DNA from: Paragorgia papillata
Taxonomy: Eukaryota; Cnidaria; Anthozoa; Scleralcyonacea; Coralliidae
Direction of reading: 5' to 3'
Length of the DNA stretch: 64,000 nt
Assembly: GCA_035771165.1 (NCBI GenBank)
Contig: JAWNZC010000419.1
Location: forward strand, 3,498,501-3,562,500
Below are positions 24,477-36,334 of the stretch, one piece after another. Below the pieces are notes generated by a model that did no database searches, had not been told where the DNA came from, and was given only the letters and a program-made list of their open reading frames with translations. Numbering within the stretch: position 1 is the first letter of the stretch; every line of letters starts with the position of its first letter. A program made the position numbers and the translations under genes.

Positions 24477-25245
24477 GACATTACCAGAAATTAATGACAA
24501 AATGGCAACCGCTTGAAAGCCAATTTACATATATTCCTTAGAGGATGGCGTCCCATTTTGAACAGTAAATATATAAGGCGAATATATTAAAGTGAGAATT
24601 CTGCTTATTGAGTAGCTTGCCAACTATTTGCCGACCTCTTGATCTAAACAACAATCATTATCCAATCATTCAGTCACCTATTTATTTTCATCAGGTATAT
24701 CTACGATCTGCCAAATTGTGTTGAAAATAGTAAACAAATAAGTAGGTCATGCATGCACCACTGGATTGCGATAGGATTCTGTTTGATACTTTCAAAATCG
24801 TCTTTGGTCAAATGTTCGAGAGTTGATAGAAGAACCTTTATTTTCCATGTAATAGATTACATATTGACCAAACTGGCTGAAGTTGTAGACCTCTAATTTA
24901 ACAACTACCCGACTTGTAATGACAACAAGACAATGGGCATTTTGAACTCACCATGATTGATGGAGGCTCAAACACTGACAAACGATAGCTCGAAAGATAT
25001 AGTCATTTGGCAGATCGTAGTTATACCTGATTTAAACAAATAAGGAAGTGAATAATTTGAAAATCGCTGTTGCTCAAATAGCGAGGTCGGCAAATAGTAG
25101 GCGAGATACTGATCAATTAGCAGAATTTTTATTTTAATATTTCCCCTCTATATATCTACTGTTCAAAATTGGATGCCATTTTATAAAGGCTATATGTAAA
25201 TTAGCCCTTAAGCGGCGGCCATTTTGTGATCAATTTCTGGTAATG
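24477..25245. mobile_element. Long-TIR element, ~200-bp arms
   Basis: ACATTACCAGAAATTAATGA at the left is mirrored by TCAATTTCTGGTAATGTT at the right. Further matched blocks include the ATTTGCCGACCTC / GAGGTCGGCAAAT pair (24,635 and 25,083). The centre is non-coding. Confidence 0.8.
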
Positions 25246-26910
25246 TTAATTAATATAAACTTTAGCTTTGATTTTCGTGACTTAAACAACGTTTGTTTCT
25301 CAAAGTGACTATTATGATTACAAACTTACTAAATGGGTCGTTTTTGAAGCAATTTATCGCCTCGTGTTTTAAATCTGATAAAACACTGCTGCTCATGTTT
25401 TTTAAATATTCCTTCCCTGCTTCCTGTCAGAGAAATGTTGCAACGTCTACTTGAATATTGGAAAATAGAAAAAGAATTAAATTGCACAAAAACACCCACA
25501 ATTTGCTCACTACTAGTACTGTACGTTTGATATGCAATTTTGACTCATGCCGTTAAGGATTATATTTTGCGATTTTATTTTCAGTTTTACAATATTTCTT
25601 GGACAAGAAACAGTGGACCAATTATAAACTCCCACATAAAAAATACAAAATAAAAAAATGTTTAAACCCAACTCCTAACAGTTTCTTATTTGAAAAATAG
25701 ATTTGAAATAAACTTAGATAACATTAAAGCTGGGTATGTTTTTGCTTATTGAATGTATTCATTGATAAATTACATATCAAAAGCTACACAGCCTAAAAGG
25801 TAAAATTTATATGTACTTGGAGAAAATTAATACCATAACAGATATAAACATTTATATACTTTCATATATTTACTTACAAATAAATGTCATTTTTAAAAAT
25901 ACATCTATTTATTTTTAAAACGTTCTGTAGAAATTTTAAACCACTGAACTAATTCCTAATTTCCCAGCTTAATTAATTTTTAGATATATTTATTATATTT
26001 CCTACATAAGGGACCACACTCGTATGATATTATATATAGTACTAACACTTGGACCAGTATAACAAGGACTTTTATTCCTCGTAATTCCTAAACAATTCCT
26101 GTATATGAACGGCGTGATGAATATATTCATTTCTAGCTATAAGTCTTTTTATATTAATATTTTCCCACTTATTTTTAATAATAATAGTTTTAAAAGACCA
26201 CCCTGAAAAAGTCTTCTGTGATCATCCTGATTAGCTACTAATCTTATCATAAAGAAACATTGAAGGCGGAGTTCTAAAGGGCAACGTTTATCCCTCTCTG
26301 TCTGTCCTCACATTCTGGAAAGTATATTTAAGTACTATTTAAATATAAATGGCCTAAAATACGTAATATTTGTAATACGTAATAAGTAATATTTGTTTGG
26401 ATTTAGTTAGAAAAAGGTCAATTTCACTGTTTGAGAGTTGAGATAGCCCTGATATGTACGTGTGAGTACAGTCGCTAGAGGTCTCTAACTCTATTAGTGT
26501 AGACCAAATCGTAGTTTCATTTAGGCCCACATCCAAATTAGTTTCCTATTCAATTTGAGCCCCTATACAAATTACATCGTGTCTATTAAAGCATAAGGGG
26601 AAGATAACATAGGCTGGGACTGTTTTTTTCATGTTTTGAGTTCATTATTTTTAGACACTACGTTTAGGATTATTGTCAAGGATAATCGATAAGCAAATTT
26701 TATCCTTATAGAACACCTAAACATTAAAAAGTTTCTGAAATCAGAAATGTTATGTTTACTACGGCTGCTTCAGCCTCATGTTATAAATGAACTACGTTTT
26801 ATCCCGACTCAGATTGTATGCGCAGTCGAAACTCCGATTTCGTGTATTCAGTGCATCAAATTATACAGAATACTAATAGGTCTATTACTGTATTAGTATA
26901 TTCTTTCTCA
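25246..26910. other. No gene recognised
   Basis: Strongly AT-rich. The minus frame 26354-26536 shows no domain. This is the longest stretch without any repeat I can match. Confidence 0.4.
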
Positions 26911-27020
26911 AATCATTAATAATTCATGAGCAAATTATCCAATAATAAAGACGCTGGTCACGGGGTTGCGTTTGGATAACTAGGTGAAACGCCCTGCCTC
27001 AAAACACAACAATACTTTTC

Positions 27021-27296
27021 CATAGTCAATCGAGATATGGTCTGGAAACTCAGCTAAAGTCTTTATTCTATCTTTTTGTTCGCCTTTATGCATTTTTGTG
27101 CACGGTGCACGGTCACTGAACACATTGTATTTTAGTATAATGAACGAATTGTCCAATAGCAACGTTTCAGTTCAATCACTCAACCGTGCTATTTAAATAT
27201 TAATAAACCTAAAGCAAAGGATGTGCACGGTGTAAGGTACGGTTCATTATAGGCGCTTTGAAGTTTGCCGAGTTTCCAGACCATACCAGACAAACA
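27021..27296. mobile_element. MITE family C, copy 3 (right end truncated)
   Basis: The left TIR is intact. The copy lacks the block between GGTTCA and TTATAGGCGC present in copies 1 and 2, and it stops inside the right TIR at AGACCATA where a CATTAATAATTCATGA unit (27293-27432, minus) begins. Confidence 0.85.
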
Positions 27297-27432
27297 AATC
27301 AGTATTTTATGAAAAAATCAGGTTGAAAGTTGGCAAAATTCTATGCTAATTAAGACCGGGTATCGATCCAGTTCACCGTCTTGGTGCTGATTTCCTTTGT
27401 TTTCATCTTATGAATTATTAATGAGTTTGAGA

Positions 27433-28245
27433 AATATAGTTCGTATCAGTTGTAGGCGAATTTCAGGGTATTGCGCGTATAGGCATTTTGCAAAGCTTAA
27501 GGAATTGGTGGGCTCTTGCATGGCGGGCTCCCCACAAAGTAAGCAATGGAAAACAGACTTGCTAGCGAGCCAACAACAGCAGAATAACAGTGTTAAACAT
27601 CCAGAAACTGTATCTATACTTTGTTTATTTTAGGTTATATATCTTTGCTATTATCAAACCATACTAAATTCGAAAGAAGTTTGTGGGTGTGTTCTTTTCC
27701 ACAACACCAAACACGGTAGAATTTCAAGTGGTTCCGTTTAATAATAGCAAAGATCTATATATAACCTTTTCCGACAACTCATTATGCATATGTACGTCAC
27801 AACAAACATTTACATGTCAAACAAACTGAAAGTTTGTCATTTTAAGTCAGTGTTCTTGCAAGTATTATAATGATAGATTAACCTTTCAACGTCTAAATTC
27901 AAAATGTGTAAAACTAAATGGAATTTAAGTGGAATTTAAACTTGACATAATGTCCGTGACCTACTACTGTATCAAAAAAATAATTTTTGAGTGCTTCGGT
28001 AGGCAGTGTATTAGATAGATTACAGTGAAAACTGTGGTAAACTGCCGAGAGTAGTTTTGATAACGTAATACTGACGTTTCGAGCGGAGTTCTTCATCAGA
28101 GACGAGTAAAATGTGATGAAGGGCTTTCCAACGAAGCAAGGAAACCAAAAACTACAAAAGATGTTACTTTGTAATTCTTAAGTTATCTTTCAAATAAAAC
28201 TAACTTAATTTTCGTGTCATAGGCACTTTAATAAACTCTACCCCT
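27433..28245. other. No gene; repeat fragments
   Basis: 28,000-28,125 belongs to the CTGACGTTTCGAGC family in minus orientation. 27,790-27,860 and 28,128-28,235 are arms of the 19.4-kb inverted repeat. Confidence 0.5.
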
Positions 28246-28320
28246 AGACCAGACTCGAACCCACAACGTTCAGATCGAATGCTTTAGCCAGACGCTCTAA
28301 CCATTGAACCACTAGAACTC
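28246..28320 (-). repeat. tRNA-derived sequence
   Basis: On the minus strand TGGTTCAATGGTTAGAGCG (A box region) and GTGGGTTCGAGTCTG (B box region) are clear. The anticodon arm is too long and mispaired, so this is a SINE head or tRNA pseudogene related to the copy at 12500. Confidence 0.65.
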
Positions 28321-29417
28321 AAATGGTAAACCGAGATTGTTTACGATATTTATATCTGGGAACTTATGGCATGCAGCTTGTTCAGCAAAACCCCCACAAA
28401 ATTTTACCAACTTCAAGCTGAAAACACTATACTAACGTAAGGTAGACAAAACCATTAACATTTTATTTTAATTTAAACATATTTTGGAATACAAACATTT
28501 TTCCAAAAGCAAAGCTCATCTGGGGAGATTATGTCGAAATATAATATTACAAATTAGGTCACTAAAGAGTTTTATAAAGGGAAAGAGCAAAGTTCGTTTG
28601 ATATGATATGATAAAAAAAAAGATTTAGCTGATAATATTAAATTATATTGTAAAAAAAAAGAAAAAAAGAAAGAACACAGAAAGTAAAATAATTGAAAAA
28701 TGATCAGAAATTGCTGATATAGTCCTAACTTACTGATCATTTGATCGTTTAGTTCTTAAAATCGCTTAGTGTCTCGTATAAATTCCTGGACATTACAGAT
28801 CTAGAACTTGATTATCTTTGAAACCTATTAACATTATTACTGGTAGCCTGGCCAGTGTCGGGTTGCATTATAGCTCTCTATCACTCTATGCAATATAAAT
28901 CCTATTCGCTTGCAAATATAATTTCCTTTATGTCTTCCACCGTGTCTCTCTATCACTAATATCAGCACTGCATTAACTGAGCTCTGGACCACACTATATA
29001 CTCCGAGGACTAAAAATACTGAAGGATTACAAGGTGTTAAGTTGACAGTTTAAACCCATGTAAGTCAATTCAAAATCCCCCTTGAATAAATACGTCCTCA
29101 GATCCTGTTTCTCAAGCGCACGGGACCACACATGAAACTTTTTTGTTAAACAACTGCATCTATAAACTCAGATCTTTTCTCATAAAGAAATTCAGGGAAA
29201 GCTTAAAACCAACCCACACGTATCATTCTCATTACCAATTGTGGAAATACGAACCTCAATATGACAGCAAATAAATGTTCAAATCAAAAAGTATGTTGGC
29301 ATTAAACTATTCACGTTACATAGGATCCATATCAGTAATACCTTATTTGGGTTTATAGACACTCTAAATGATGATTTGTTATAACATGCAACACTCACGT
29401 GTAAGATACTTTATATA
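28321..29417. other. No gene recognised
   Basis: 28,370-28,430 is a fragment of the ACAAGCTGT foldback family. The rest is unassigned AT-rich sequence. Confidence 0.4.
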
Positions 29418-30676
29418 TAGTATTCAAATTCGCTGCTCTGAAGTTTTAGCTCTTCAATACGGGTGATTCGCCTATATATAAAATTTATGTATTGCAGGTT
29501 CGAACCTAGCCTCCTTCGCAGACCTTCTTTGCGGGCCTCAATATTTTCGTCCCCCACTAAGGCCTGCTCAAACGAGCAACACATTCCGTTCCGAGAGATT
29601 GACCAATCAGAGATAGGCTCCTAAAATCTGGGAGGCTGACCTTCACCTTGGCCATGTATACATTATACAACATGACCGAGCTTGATGAAAGTTAACCGAT
29701 CTAAATTCATATGAAAGGGAGGGGTTGATGTGGTATATTTATAATTATAGTGAAGATGGAGTATTTATGTAGGACCGATACAAAGAACGCCTGTAAATGA
29801 GACTACTGCGACGGTTCTGCGACGGATTCGTTGGACAACGAAAGAAAATCTGAATCGGCGAATCCGATACCATGCATCTACAGCTATAGACCTTGAGGTT
29901 TGAGCTGACCGTTTTAACCAATATTTCGATGACTATTGCTTATACGGTTTAGTAAAAATTTTGCGTGAATAGAATCAATAAGATGATGTTGTAACTGTGA
30001 ATCGCGATATGAATACATGTGCATGAAATAACGTTAAAAGCGTCACTGGAATATATATGAAGCTGGCCAGACATCCAGGTAAATAATTATTATCCGCTAG
30101 ATACATTTCGCCGACACTTGTAGCTTTTTTAAAGCTTTTCGCACAGATTTATTTACACGACCAGCAAGAACATATTCATAATACCATTCTTCGTAAATTT
30201 TGTAAAGCTCTGAGCTATAGTAAGCGAAATATTAGCTTTCAAGTAAACTAATTTGGGCAGTCGCTTCAGACGCTATAAAACCGTTACGCTTTACACTGAC
30301 TTTCACGCTTATTTGTTTGCATAGGCAGCAAGAACATTGTCAAAACAGTATTCTTCGTAAATTTCATTAAGTTCTAGGCTAAATTTTTCAAAATATTAGC
30401 TTTCGACTAAACAAATTACACATAACAATACCAGCCCAGGACGGCTTTATTTAGCACGACAATGGTGTAATTTCATTGGTCCATGTACACAAAGGGAACA
30501 GAATGTGTTGCTCGTTTGAGCAGGCCTTACGTGGGGGACGAAAATATCGAGGCCCGCAAAGGAGGCCTTGTGAAGGAGGCTAGTTCGAACCCAGTCAAAA
30601 CAGTTTTAAGTATTCGAGCTTGACGAACGTCTACCAAACGTCTGTTACAGTTTTTAGTATTCAAATTCGTTGCTCT
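29418..30676 (+). mobile_element. tRNA-derived SINE with target-site duplication, interrupted
   Basis: A 22-bp direct repeat (TAGTATTCAAATTCG...) at 29418-29439 and 30655-30676, with one mismatch, brackets the element and fits a retroposon target-site duplication. Between them are a decayed tRNA head ending TTGCAGGTTCGAAC and, after a 1,078-bp insertion, the body CAGTTTTAAGTATTCGAGCT and the tail ACGTCTACCAAACGTCTGTT. The same body and tail occur in copies at 39.9-40.5, 42.5 and 47.7 kb. Confidence 0.8.
29506..30583. mobile_element. Long-TIR DNA transposon inserted in a SINE B box (Dada-like?)
   Basis: A 1,078-bp element has ~88-bp TIRs beginning CTAGCCTCCTT, containing TTTGCGGGCCTC, TCGTCCCCCAC and GGCCTGCTCAAACGAGCAAC. 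It is flanked by a 7-bp duplication, TTCGAAC, at 29499-29505 and 30584-30590. The target is the tRNA B-box of a SINE. No transposase frame is present, so it is non-autonomous. Confidence 0.85.
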
Positions 30677-30775
30677 CACAATGGGAGATCATACTGCAGA
30701 AATAGAGTAGGCAGCATCAAACAGAAAGTACCCAACGACAACACCAGCAAATAACTGCATGGGAAGATAAAGTTA

Positions 30776-33715
30776 TTCTGTCTAACACCAGATTATTTTA
30801 CTCTGTCTAACACCAGATTAATTTACTCTGTCTAACACCAGACTATTTTACTCTGTTTAACACCAGACTATTTTATTGTTTAACACCAGACTATTTTACT
30901 CTGTCTAACACCAGACTATTTTACTCTGTCTAACACCAAACTATTTTACTCTGTCTAACATGCACTAGACTATTTTACTCTGCCTAACACCAGACTATTT
31001 TACTCCGTCTAACACCAGACTATTTTACTCTGTCTAACACCAGACTATTTTACTCTGCCTATACCCAGGCTATTTTACTCTGCCTATACCCAGATTATTT
31101 TACTCTGTCTAACACCAGACTATTTTATTGTTTAACACCAGACTATTTTACTCTGTTTAACACCAGACTATTTTATTGTTTAACACCAGACTATATTTTA
31201 CTCCGTCTAACACCAGACTATTTTACTCTGCCTATACCCAGGCTATTTTACTCTGTCTAACACCAGACTATTTTACTCTGTTTAACACCAGACTATTTTA
31301 TTGTTTAACACCAGACTATTTTACTCTGCCTAACACTAGACTAGCTATCTTACCTGTCTAACATGCACTAGACTATTTTAGTCTGTCTAACACCAGACTA
31401 TTTTACTCTGTCTAACACCAGACTATTTTACTCTGCCTATACCCAGGCTATTTTACTCTGTCTAACACCAGACTATTTTACTCTGTTTAACACCAGACTA
31501 TTTTATTGTTTAACACCAGACTATTTTACTCTGCCTAACACTAGACTAGCTATCTTACCTGTTTAACATGCACTAGACTATTTTAGTCTGTCTAACACCA
31601 GACTATTTTACTCTGTCTAACACCAGACTATTTTACTCTGTCTAACACCAGACTATTTTACTCTGTCTAACACCAGACTATTTTACTCTGTCTAACACCA
31701 GACTATTTTACTCTGTCTAACACCAGACTATTTTACTCTGTCTAACACCAGACTATTTTACTCTGCCTATAACACTAGACTATTTTACTCTGCCTAACAC
31801 CAGACTATTTTACTCTGTCTAACACCAGACTATTTTACTCTGTCTAACACCAGACTATTTTACTCTGTTTAACACCATACTATTTTACTCTGTCTAACAC
31901 CAGACTATTTTACTCTGCCTATAACACTAGACTATTTTACTCTGCCTAACACCAGACTATTTTACTCTGTCTAACACCAGACTATTTTACTCTGTCTAAC
32001 ACCAGACTATTTTACTCTGTTTAACACCAGACTATTTTACTCTGTCTAACACCAGACTATTTTACTCTGTTTAACACCAGACTATTTTACTGTCTAACAC
32101 CAGACTATTTTACTCTGCCTATAACACTAGACTATTTTACTCTGTCTAACTCCAGACTATTTTACTCTGTCTAACACCAGACTATTTTACTCTGTCCAAC
32201 ACTAGACTATTTTACTCTGTCTAACACTAGACTATTTTACTCTGTCGAACACTAGAATATTTTACTCTGTCTAATACCAGACTATTTTACTCTGTTTAAC
32301 ACCAGACTATTTTACTCTGTCTAACACCAGACTATTTTACTCTGCCTATAACACTAGACTATTTTACTCTGTCTAACACCAGACTATTTTACTCTGTCTA
32401 ACATGCACTAGACTATTCTACTCTGTCTAACTCCAGACTATTTTACTCTGTCTAACACCAGACTATTTTACTCTGTCTAACACTAGACTATTTTAGTCTG
32501 TCTAACACTAGACTATTATACTCTGTTTAACACCAGACTATTTTACTCTGTCTAACACCAGACTATTTTACTCTGTCTAACACTAGACTATTTTACTCTG
32601 TCTAACACCAGACTATTTTACCCTGTCTAACACCAGATTATTTTACTCTGTCTAACACCAGACTGACTATTTTACTCTGTCTAACACCACACTATTTCAC
32701 TCTGTCTAACGCCAGACTATTTTACTCTGTCTAACACCAGATTATTTTACTCTGTCTAACACCAGACTATTTTACTCTGTCTAACACCAGACTATTTTAT
32801 ACTCTGTCTAACACCACACTATTTCACTCTGTCTAACGCCAGACTATTTTACTCTGTCTAACATCAGACTATTTTACTCTGTCTAACACCAGATTATTTT
32901 ACTCTGTCTAACACCAGACTATTTCACTCTGTCTAACACCACACTATTTTACTACTATTTTACTCTGTCTAATACCAGATTATTTTACTTTGTCTAACAC
33001 CAGACTATTTTACTCTGTCTAACATCAGACTATTTTACTCTGTCTAACACCAGATTATTTTACTCTGTCTAACACCAGACTATTTCACTCTGTCTAACAC
33101 CACACTATTTTACTACTATTTTACTCTGTCTAATACCAGATTATTTTACTTTGTCTAACACCAGACTATTTTACTCTGTCTAACATCAGACTATTTTACT
33201 CTGTCTAACACCAGATTATTTTACTCTGTCTAACACCAGACTATTTTCACTCTGTCTAACACCACACTATTTTACTACTATTTTACTCTGTCTAATACCA
33301 GATTATTTTACTTTGTCTGTTAGACAAAGTAAAATAATCTGGTATTAGACAGAGTAAAATAGTAGTAAAATAGTGTGGTGTTAGACAGAGTGAAATAGTC
33401 TGGTGTTAGACAGAGTAAAATAATCTGGTGTTAGACAGAGTAAAATAGTCTGATGTTAGACAGAGTAAAATAGTCTGGTGTTAGACAAAGTAAAATAATC
33501 TGGTATTAGACAGAGTAAAATAGTAGTAAAATAGTGTGGTGTTAGACAGAGTGAAATAGTCTGGTGTTAGACAGAGTAAAATAATCTGGTGTTAGACAGA
33601 GTAAAATAGTATAGACTAGTTTTACTAGTTTTACTCTGTCTAACACCAGACTATTTTACTCTGTCTAACACCGGTCTATTTTACTCTGTCTAACACCAGA
33701 CTATCTTACTCGACA
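30776..33715. repeat. 25-bp minisatellite, ~2.9 kb
   Basis: The unit is TATTTTACTCTGTCTAACAC plus CAGAC, in roughly 115 copies with variants such as CTGCCTATA, ACATGCACTAGAC and TTATTGTTTAACACC. A 161-162 bp higher-order unit marked by ACTACTATTTTACTC starts at about 32951, 33112 and 33274. The short frame at 31176-31361 is an artefact. Confidence 0.97.
33030..33610. repeat. Near-perfect ~290-bp inverted duplication inside the minisatellite
   Basis: The array flips strand at 33,320: CTTTGTCT (33311-33318), GTT spacer, AGACAAAG (33322-33329). The right arm to about 33610 mirrors the left arm back to 33030 with a single extra T seen (the TTTTCAC near 33,245). After 33,610 the array returns to its first orientation. 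Confidence 0.93.
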
Positions 33716-33840
33716 CAAAGAGAATCACAAACCGACGGGAAAAGGTCAATCGAATGAAATGCAAAATATTACTCCTTAATTTACCTTGTACAGTTAAAGA
33801 TTTATTGAATAACTTAATTTAAATTTCTGGTAGATACGAG

Positions 33841-34019
33841 GATATTATTCAAAAATGGCTGCCGAATTAAAATTCTCTTATGTGCATATAAATTAGCCCT
33901 TATGACCTCGTTTTAAAGTAAAAATTATTTTGAATTTCCCACATGAAAACGAGTTCATAAGGGCTAATTTATATGTATATAAAAGAATTTTAATTCGGCG
34001 GCCATTTTGCAATAAGGTC
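33841..34019. mobile_element. Foldback family B, copy 4 (second subfamily)
   Basis: Arms carry AAAATTC-TCTTATGTGCATATAAATTAGCCCT and the GCGGCCATTTTGCAATAAGG end. The centre is TAAAAATTATTTTGAATTTC, matching copy 5. Confidence 0.85.
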
Positions 34020-34284
34020 AATACTATATATATATATATATATATATAATTATGAAATATACAGAGTTTTAATAAAGATAATTTTTTTACACGGGATACA
34101 GAATTTCTTATTTCTTTTTTTAAAAGAACCATTTGGTATATATTTACAGGTTTGTTTTATACGATATATACTTTAGAGTTGTAAAACATTGTTCTTATGC
34201 TTTCGCATATTATACACGAGCTAGGTATTAATGATTAATTAAAAGTCAAATATTATATGTTTCAGGGCACGTTGACAGTTTTGA
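34020..34284. other. No gene; AT microsatellite
   Basis: A TA run lies at 34,025-34,047. The minus frame 33893-34132 crosses this and copy 4 and is not a gene. Confidence 0.5.
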
Positions 34285-34840
34285 TAACTTAAAAGGTCAA
34301 CTCAAGGCAAATTACATTTTTCGCTTTATATATGTATTAAAGCACGTAGAATCCGAATATGATGGAAAAAAAATTGAAATGAAATTTTTTTTCGTTGATT
34401 TTGCGATGTTGAATCCACGAATTTTGAAGTATTTTCATGAAAAGCCGTATTGTATAAAGAGTCTGGCACTAGCATGTGTGTGACGTAAACGGAGGAACGA
34501 TTTTACGATCCATTAAAGTAAACACACTCGAAAAGCGTCAAATACTTTAATACATGTGTGGTTGGAAACTTGCACAAGTTATAGTCATCATAAATCAGCT
34601 TTTCTTATGATTTCAATCGTCCAGGTTCAACTGTTTACATCAGAAACTTGCTAGTGCTACACTCTTTATACAACACTGCTTTTTTTTAGAATACTTCGTT
34701 AAAAAAAATCAGAAATCAACAAAAAGTACGGTTTGCTCCAACTTTTTTTCCATCATATTCGTATTCTCCATACTTTGGCACATATGACAAGCTGGAAAAA
34801 TAATTTGCCTTGAGTACTAGTTGACCTTTAAGAGAGCATA
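34285..34840. mobile_element. Long-TIR element, ~180-bp arms
   Basis: AAAAGGTCAACTCAAGGCAA at the left is mirrored by CCTTGAGTACTAGTTGACCTTT at the right (split by substitutions). Inner blocks ATTCGTATTCTCC / CCGAATATGATGG and CTAGTGCTACACTC / GTCTGGCACTAGC also pair. Non-coding. Confidence 0.75.
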
Positions 34841-35561
34841 AAAGTAAGGCAGGATATGTATAGTATAGTAGTGAGTCTAGGTCTCGCGAGGTAATCCTCG
34901 CGATGAACTCGCGACATGTCGAAAATGACATTAGACGTCTATATTGTTAATCAGACACGACACGAAAAAGCGGTGCCCTGTTAGGCGTCAAAAAGGTCAC
35001 GGTAAAAACGTCGCGTCAAAAATGACGCTTGCTAGTGATTTAACGAACTAACAAACTCACAGCCAAACGTATTTCACTCCTATATTTTCCCGCCATTTTG
35101 TTTTCGCGAGAAGAACGTGTAGACCTCCACGCAAAACACACGAAAAGTCACATGTTAGGAGTATCGTCCACTCACACGTGTGGTGTGATAACTGTCATCT
35201 ATAACACTGGAAGAAAACTATATCCTAGATCAGCTAATTGCATCCATCTTCGCAAACTTTTTTGGCTGGAACTATTTCTATCAAAAGTTGTACACGGTGT
35301 AGCCAACTGAATCAGTGAGTGAATGAGTATGTGCGAAGGACTTTTTTAATATGTTCTGATTCATTTCTCAAGCTTCATCTAGAAATTGAGAAAAATAGAA
35401 ATATCAAATTAGTGTTCATGTACAGACGTTCTGGCTGCACTAAGATAGATTGGATACGACAAGTTGGTATGCAATACAATCAACAACAAAGCTGCTAGTT
35501 TCTATTTTAGATTTCCTCGCCATTAATTAATCAATCTTTAGGTTTATTATTAATTTATTAT
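34841..35561. other. No gene recognised
   Basis: The plus frame 35098-35310 has no signal or domain. No repeat match found. Confidence 0.4.
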
Positions 35562-36122
35562 ATGGCTGGGCTTGTTTTCGGGTCATTACGCCAAACGGGG
35601 CACGCTGATTGGTTGCTGAGAGGTCCGGAAAAAGCCGTAATGCCCTCTCGGCACTGTGAGAGGGCATTACGTCCTTTTTAATGACCTGCAAGTTTTGGCG
35701 GGAAAATTACTGAGTTGATTTGAATGAAAATAAAAGCGAATTAGATATATTCGTTGGAAAATTTTGAACAATAATACGTCCTGAAACATCAGTGTTTCTT
35801 TTTATAAAAACTTTATTTAAAAGCGCGAAAAATAAAAGCCTAACAGGTGTAAACATGAAGCGAAACAAACAAGCTCAAAAGTAAGAACTAAGGTGAACAG
35901 CGACACCTGATCAAGACAAACGTAGAACTAAAAACAGATAAGAAAACAAACCAAAAGCCATATAATAAAAGGCTTATTAACCTCGTTTTCTCGGTCTGTA
36001 CGGGAAAGTATATTTGCCCTCGGTTTCTCTCGCACAAACCTCGCTCCTTCGTCGCTCGGTCTGTAATGAAAGCCTCAGGCAAATACTTTCCCGTACAGAC
36101 CCCGAACTCGGTTAATAAGCCT
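35562..36122. mobile_element. MITE family A, diverged copy
   Basis: Same orientation as the 57-kb copy: TTATATGGCTGGGCTTGTTT at one end, GTACGGGAAAGTAT / ATACTTTCCCGTAC subterminal repeats, and GGTTAATAAGCC at the other. Substitutions are frequent. Confidence 0.8.
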
Positions 36123-36170
36123 TTAGTAATGCACTGTAAATATATGGGTCATCATGCACCTACCCATACT

Positions 36171-36334
36171 AAGGGCGCTTTCCAATTGACAAGGTTAGAC
36201 CGATCAGTCCGGCCAGAATGGACTTGCTTTTGATTAGGACCAAATTTTCCAGTTAGACCATCCCAGGTCTCAAACGAATCGTATTCCATTTAACCGGACT
36301 GACCGGTCTAACCGTGTAAATGGAAAGCCCCCTT
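36171..36334. mobile_element. Short MITE with AAGGGCGCTTTCC ends
   Basis: AAGGGCGCTTTCCAATTGAC and its mirror ending TGGAAAGCCCCCTT, plus GGTTAGACCGATCAGTCCGG / CCGGACTGACCGGTCTAACC, form a ~164-bp palindrome. Confidence 0.8.

Noticed and set aside
30776..33715. CRISPR-like array
   Set aside because: Units are head-to-tail without unique spacers, and the DNA is eukaryotic.
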